64,000 nt of DNA. Origin: Oncomelania hupensis (lineage: Eukaryota > Mollusca > Gastropoda > Littorinimorpha > Pomatiopsidae). Where the stretch lies: contig CM072511.1 of NCBI GenBank assembly GCA_036898135.1, forward strand, positions 32,385,686-32,449,685. The letters are read 5' to 3'. Each line of letters starts with the position of its first letter. Position 1 is the first letter of the stretch. Of the stretch, positions 59,166 through 64,000 are shown one piece after another. The notes beneath the pieces are model-generated. The model had not been told where the DNA came from. It saw only the letters and a list, made by a program, of their open reading frames with translations, and did not search any database. The translations under genes were made by a program, and so were the position numbers.

Positions 59166-61064
59166 TGTTGTAGTTCTTCTTCTTGTTTTTTAGACAATCG
59201 CACAGGTTGCATAATCTAACGAATTAGATTACAAGACAATAAGATATTTTGGAGAGGAAAAAAAATACACCTCACACAGCATGCTGTTATATTGCCATTA
59301 GCAGTGTATAACAACCCGTTCAAATTAACTGATTGTAATTAATATGTAACAAAAATGCAGGCCTTCATGCAGACCTTCAAGAATATAAACGTGTCTCAAA
59401 AAATGCCCATAGTGTTCACATTCTGGCTTAATATATAACATCTAATCAATAGCAGTACAAACTAGTTAATGATTACGGCTTCCCTTACAACAAAACAAAA
59501 AAGTCACCACACGTATTTAAAGAAATAATATCACGCAAAATAATTCGCTTCTACTTTTAAAACCGCGAGTAAGAATCAAAGGTGACAAAAATTACCTGAA
59601 GTAACACTACAATAACACAAGTTCATTTGCGCCTTTCACTCCGCTATTGCAACACAGGAAGGCCAAAAAACAGTTTGCTACAACTCTTTGTCAGCTGTGG
59701 AGCTAGGTGAGCCAGATGCAAATGGGGGCTGGGGGCCAACCTCGTCTGTTGCTTCGATCTAACGATTCTTCCTCGACAAATTTTTATCAGACAAGCGTTT
59801 TAGCAGTCGCAGCCCCCTTTTGTATCTATTTGTACCGCCAGATGAGGATGGATGAGGGGAGCAGGAAAGAAGGAAGTTTGGGCTGAAGGGAAGAGAAGGA
59901 AAGAGAGAAAACCTCTGGTGTGCCAGAAAGGCCCAGATGCAAATGAGTAATGACTGACAGGCAGTTCTGTTGCCGTTCCGATTCGGAGATGTTCGTGGTT
60001 CATCGTTGTTTTCCTTTCTTTCCGTTTATCATTTATTTTCTTCTCTTTTCAATTTATTGTATACTATTTCTTTTCATTTCACTCATTTTCCTTCATTTAA
60101 CATTTTTCAACTATTCTCTCCTGTACTTTGCATTATTTTCGCACTTCTTTTGCTTGGTGTGTTTTTTTTTTTTCAGATCGTGGTAGAGGTAGGTTAAACC
60201 CTTTCTTTCTGTTTGTTGTTTTATCCGTCTGTTTATCCCGTTGTTGCATCGATCTTGTTTTGTTGTCTCTGTGCATGGTAAGTCAAACGCACCAGTATTT
60301 GCATTCTTTAAACATGTCACAAAAAGCAAACAAAATCTGGAAAAGCAAAACCAAACACACTTTAACTTTAAAAGAAGAAGAAGAAGAAAAAGAAAAGAAG
60401 AAGAAGAAGAGTGAAACGTCAAAAGAGATGGCTGAACTGAATCACCTATGACTCATAGAACAACAACCAAAAGCCTACAGATTTTATTTAAGGTTAAAAC
60501 GTAGGTGTTAATTTTCGGAAGCAAGAAAAAGCATAAACTCCTTAAATTCTTAAACTAGAATGGTTCATTGCATATTGAAAGATGGGAGGAGATCCAGGGA
60601 AGGGGCGGAGCGGCACGTTCACCACCGCTTGTTCAGCAGCAACAGGATTCAATTGCTGAGGGGGTGGAGCAAGGATGCTATCTGAGAATGGGCGTGGCTG
60701 CGTACTTGTTGATTCAAGATCTCTTCTAGCTGGGGACTACGGATTATAAGCATCCGAAGTCGGTATTTTGAAGTTTCGTGGTGTTAGATCCAAAGAGGGA
60801 GACTGAGTGCAAGCGAACAATATACCTACTTTCATGAAGATTTTTCGTAGGATTTTTGAATATTCTCTCCATCTCTCTCTCTCTTGTGCTTGTGTGTTTT
60901 TTGTTGTTGTATTTGTTGCAATACACGTGTGGGTTTTTTGTTGTTGTTTTTTTTTTTTTTTTAATGGTATAGTCTAGTAAATTTTGATGTTATCTTATTA
61001 CAACAGGTCTGATTGTATAGCTTATGCCTAAAATCTTAACCTTTTAAAATAAAGTCTAAAATCT

Positions 61065-61107
<43 letters not shown>

Positions 61108-61841
61108 GACCTTCATCCCTCCTTCCTTCCTACTCTCGGCTTCCCCCCTCTTTCTCATTCCCATCCAGACTTCATCTGGAGCAAAAATTCACGCATAGAT
61201 TCATGAAGTGTTGGAACTGCCAAGCTTGCTGTGCATGCGAACTTTTGGAACGCTCCATCAGTGCTGGAAGGAATTCCTCTGAGGGATCTTTAGCTAAGAA
61301 TTCAACACAGTGAGATGGGGGTATAGTACCACTACGACAACTATTTAGTTATAACCACTGATATGATTTGATTTCCATCCATTCCGAAATAAGTTCACTG
61401 AAAGTGAAATGTATGAAAACTCTTCTTTCTTCAGTCAGTTTCCTCTTCATCTTACATTAATACCCAGGATCAACTGGTCGATCGTTGACGATACGTTGGC
61501 CTACTTGCGGTTTCCTCTATGGTTTCACAGTGCGGTAAAAAAAAAAAAAAAAAAAAAAAATTACATTTTAAAAATTACTATTAATTTTAAAATATTGTTA
61601 TTTTTTACTAGCATTTTAGCCTATTTGGGTTTGGGCGCGCCACAGGCTGCGACTACGCCTTCCACAGGGGAGGCGGCCCAGAATTTCCCGATAAAAAGGG
61701 ACAATAAAGCATTAAAATCTAATCTAATCTAATCTAAATCTATTTTATCAAGTGTCTTTCATTCTGTATTTCGAGTTTCTTTCTTTTACTTTCCGGGTTT
61801 CACCTCTTTCTTTCATAATATTCAGTGATTCACACCTAATT
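59166..61841. other. Gene-free; GC-box cluster near 60600-60700
   Basis: Three Sp/KLF-like boxes (AGGGGCGGAGC, GGGGGTGGAGC, TGGGCGTGGC) lie within 100 bp, but no gene start follows. Poly-A at 61537-61560. Confidence 0.4.
61069..61104. repeat. (CT)n microsatellite
   Basis: About 18 units. Confidence 0.92.
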
Positions 61842-61852
61842 AATTACAAGAC

Positions 61853-61913
61853 CCGGTCCTGATTTGGCTCGGAGGAGTCCGCTGGACCTAAAGCAAGAAT
61901 CAATCAATCAATC
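61853..61913 (+). mobile_element. 61-bp retroposon R tail insertion with 11-bp TSD
   Basis: Only the last about 45 bp of the body (CCGGTCCTGATTTGGCTCGG) plus (AATC)n. Flanked by AATTACAAGAC at 61842-61852 and 61914-61924. Confidence 0.82.
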
Positions 61914-62317
61914 AATTACAAGACAGCTACGCTTGTCTAACAGTCATAGCAGTGAGAACGCACGTTACAATAAATAAATAAATAAATAACGGATATGGTT
62001 TCATTCATATGGTGTTCCCATCTGAACTATTTATACCATACTGCAGCGCCGTAAGAACAACCAGACCAAAGACTGCCAAAAAACATGCATTTCCTGATTT
62101 CGTCTTTTTATTTTCCCCCAAATTCCTTGTCCTGTTTTCTTGAGCCATTAGCTGGCAATACATCACATAACTTCGCGCCTTCGCTCGTCAGCACCTCCGA
62201 TTATTTTACGACATAGTGCCGAAAACCTCTGCGCTGGTTTACGACAACATGAAAGCGATCAAACGTGGACGAAAGAATTTCAGCTTTCCAGCTTGATACA
62301 GGCATTTCTAATCGCCT

Positions 62318-62504
62318 GTCTTAATTGGAAGGTTCGGGGAGGTTCAACAACTTTTTTTTCGAGGTTCTCAGATCCCGAACCTAGGCTCATAAACATTTTG
62401 TTTGTCAAAAAGGTTCAGCAACCTATGTTCGGGATCTGAAACCGCCCGCCGCCACCCTCCCTAAAAATTGGTTTTGGAAACTCCCCGAACCTTTCAATTA
62501 AGAC
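62318..62504. mobile_element. Small palindromic MITE-like element
   Basis: Inverted ends GTCTTAATTGGAAGGTTCGG (left) and its near reverse complement at 62481-62504, with an inner inverted pair around CAGATCCCGAACCT. About 187 bp, non-coding. The same start GTCTTAATTGG occurs at 63783. No target duplication could be fixed. Confidence 0.6.
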
Positions 62505-62999
62505 CATAAGGAAGGACATCTCATCCAAAGCATGCAAAGTTTGATTTTAAAAGTTTTCCTCTGGCGGATTCCAATAATCACTTAAAAATGCGCCTAAACG
62601 TTTTTTTAGGGGTTAGGGTCAGATAGAGGAGAGAGGGGGTGGGCGGGTGGGGGAGGGGAAAAATTGGATGAAAATATAGAATTATGAAGTATCTCGACTA
62701 TTATTTCAAGAACACTTTGAGCTAACTTGTCGCGATAAAAGTAGGCCTACTACCTGATGAAAATTGAGGCATCGGTTTCAAAGACTGCAATCGTAATCGA
62801 GCGAATTGGTCCATAAACCTGGAATAGAAGCCACGAGACGATAGGCAGCCTGAAACAGAGGAACACTGATGAGAATTGCAGGTTTTGATACAGCGATTGG
62901 ACAACGAAGCTTGTTAGGTTTAGCCTTCTACACAACATGAGACGTTGAAGCAGAAATACCCTTCTTCTTGTTGGGAGTCTCCAATAAAACTACATAGGC

Positions 63000-63187
63000 C
63001 TACATATGCCCCAGAAGAACTACATACGTATGCCCCATTAGAAAATAGAACAATATATGTATGCCCCAGTAGAACTACATGCGTATGCCCCAGTAGAACT
63101 ACATGCGTATGTATCAGTAGAACAATATATGCATGCCCCTGTAGAACAATATATGTATGCCCCAGTAGAACTACATGCGTAGGCCTA
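63000..63187. repeat. 24-bp minisatellite
   Basis: Seven to eight units built on ATGCCCCAGTAGAACTACA with GCGT or ATAT variants. One plus frame gives CPSRTTCV repeats, unlikely to be a real protein. Confidence 0.8.
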
Positions 63188-63422
63188 TGCGAGTATGGAG
63201 AGGAGGAAGTAGGGAGAGGGGAAGGGAGGGAAGGGGGAAATTGATGAAAAGCAAAAAGATAGATCTAAGTTTGTGCATTACAAGACATAATGCCTTGAGA
63301 TTTTGAGGATCAAAATGAGACATCTAAGGAGAAAAACTTTAGTTAGCGTATATTTAAGACCTAGGCTAATAGTTTCGTGGCATTGAGGATTAAGGTGAGA
63401 CTAAGAAATGGAACACATAAGG

Positions 63423-63765
63423 AGACGCGGTGGCCGAGTGGTTAGAGCGTTGGCTTACGGATCTGAAGGTCCCGAGTTCGAGCCCAGGCCGGGGCATTGG
63501 GAAAGACACTTTACTCCCGTTTCCCACTCCTTCGGATGAGAGTATAAACCGAGGTCTAGTCTGTGTGGCATGCATTCCATCATAACGGACTTTAAAGATC
63601 CTGACGCTCATGTTCTAGACGGGTGAGTGCCGGTGACAAGAACACAACCAGCATATACCTTGGGTAAAGCGCTTCACTTGGGGCTGCTGTATTTTCGAAA
63701 ATGAAAGTGCCCGAATTTCACATCGGTGATAATAAAGTCGGTGATAATAAAGTTGTAAAAAAAAA
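63423..63765 (+). mobile_element. SINE family 2 copy, complete tRNA head
   Basis: The head GAGACGCGGTGGCCGAGTGG with GAGTTCGAGCCC is tRNA(Ser/Leu)-like, with both pol III boxes. The body includes ACCGAGGTCTAGTCTGTGTG and GACTTTAAAGATCCTGACGC. The tail has two GGTGATAATAAAGT repeats and an A-rich end. Related fragments lie at 41770, 44745 and 51490. Confidence 0.8.
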
Positions 63766-64000
63766 AAGAAAAAAAGTTGGTGGTCTTAATTGGACATACA
63801 CGTAAAACGTTTCCATTAGACCTACACTTAGAACATTTTAATTAGACTCACACGTAAAATCTATGAAAGGTCCCTGTTTTCCAAGTACATTGTATATGGA
63901 AACTTACATTTTGTCGGACACATACAGACATTTCGTTCTTTTGATTTTTTTTCAAAAACAACACATGTAGTCCTACTTCCAAACTATGTTTGTTAGCTTA

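Noticed and set aside
63423..63494. Candidate tRNA(Ser/Leu) gene
   Set aside because: It continues into a conserved SINE body found at three other places, and no pol III terminator follows the head.

Overview
This is eukaryotic nuclear DNA: spliced genes with GT-AG introns, tRNA-derived SINEs, non-LTR retrotransposon tails, DNA transposons and many very long microsatellites, all on an AT-rich background. Gene style and repeat style suggest a lophotrochozoan invertebrate, most likely a mollusc. That placement is inference; the sequence alone does not fix the species. No bacterial operon, CRISPR array or phage feature is present.

Only two host protein-coding genes can be supported, both on the minus strand. 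(1) A tetraspanin of the eight-cysteine (TspanC8) type, closest in pattern to TSPAN33, lies at 9848-13198. Six coding exons join in phase 0 to give 306 residues. (2) A bHLH transcription factor of the scleraxis/paraxis (SCX/TCF15) type lies at 52569-54843, with two coding exons and 362 residues. The extreme C-terminal end is uncertain in both. The two genes have no visible functional link.

The rest is a layered repeat landscape. 1-9.8 kb: a truncated retroposon, a LINE tail carrying a tiny hairpin insertion, a 2.26-kb transposon with 33-bp terminal inverted repeats, a 7-bp target duplication and a THAP-domain exon, further LINE tails, and a microsatellite-filled palindrome. 9.8-13.2 kb: the tetraspanin gene, with a SINE in intron 1 and a very short retroposon tail in intron 3. 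14.6-16.4 kb: an internally deleted LINE in which the endonuclease start is joined to the reverse transcriptase. 17.5-19.7 kb: a MULE transposon with repeat-built terminal inverted repeats and a FLYWCH-type transposase broken by two stops and a frameshift. 23.5-30.5 kb: TGACCTTGA-rich repeats hosting a head-to-head pair of 0.58-kb retroposons. 31.1-33.9 kb: a foldback-like element with arms of about 460 bp, into which a SINE and a 772-bp PIF/Harbinger element (TAA target duplication) inserted. 34-52 kb: mostly unannotatable AT-rich DNA with SINE and retroposon copies, a CRE-bearing tandem duplication and microsatellites. 52.5-54.9 kb: the bHLH gene. 55-64 kb: a short LINE tail, two very large compound trinucleotide arrays, a small MITE-like palindrome, a 24-bp minisatellite and a complete tRNA-headed SINE.

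Many insertions can be dated relative to each other because target-site duplications or uninterrupted sister copies are visible in the window. Two insertions are near-minimal palindromes of 28 and 33 bp with 8-bp duplications, and these are the most unusual signals here.
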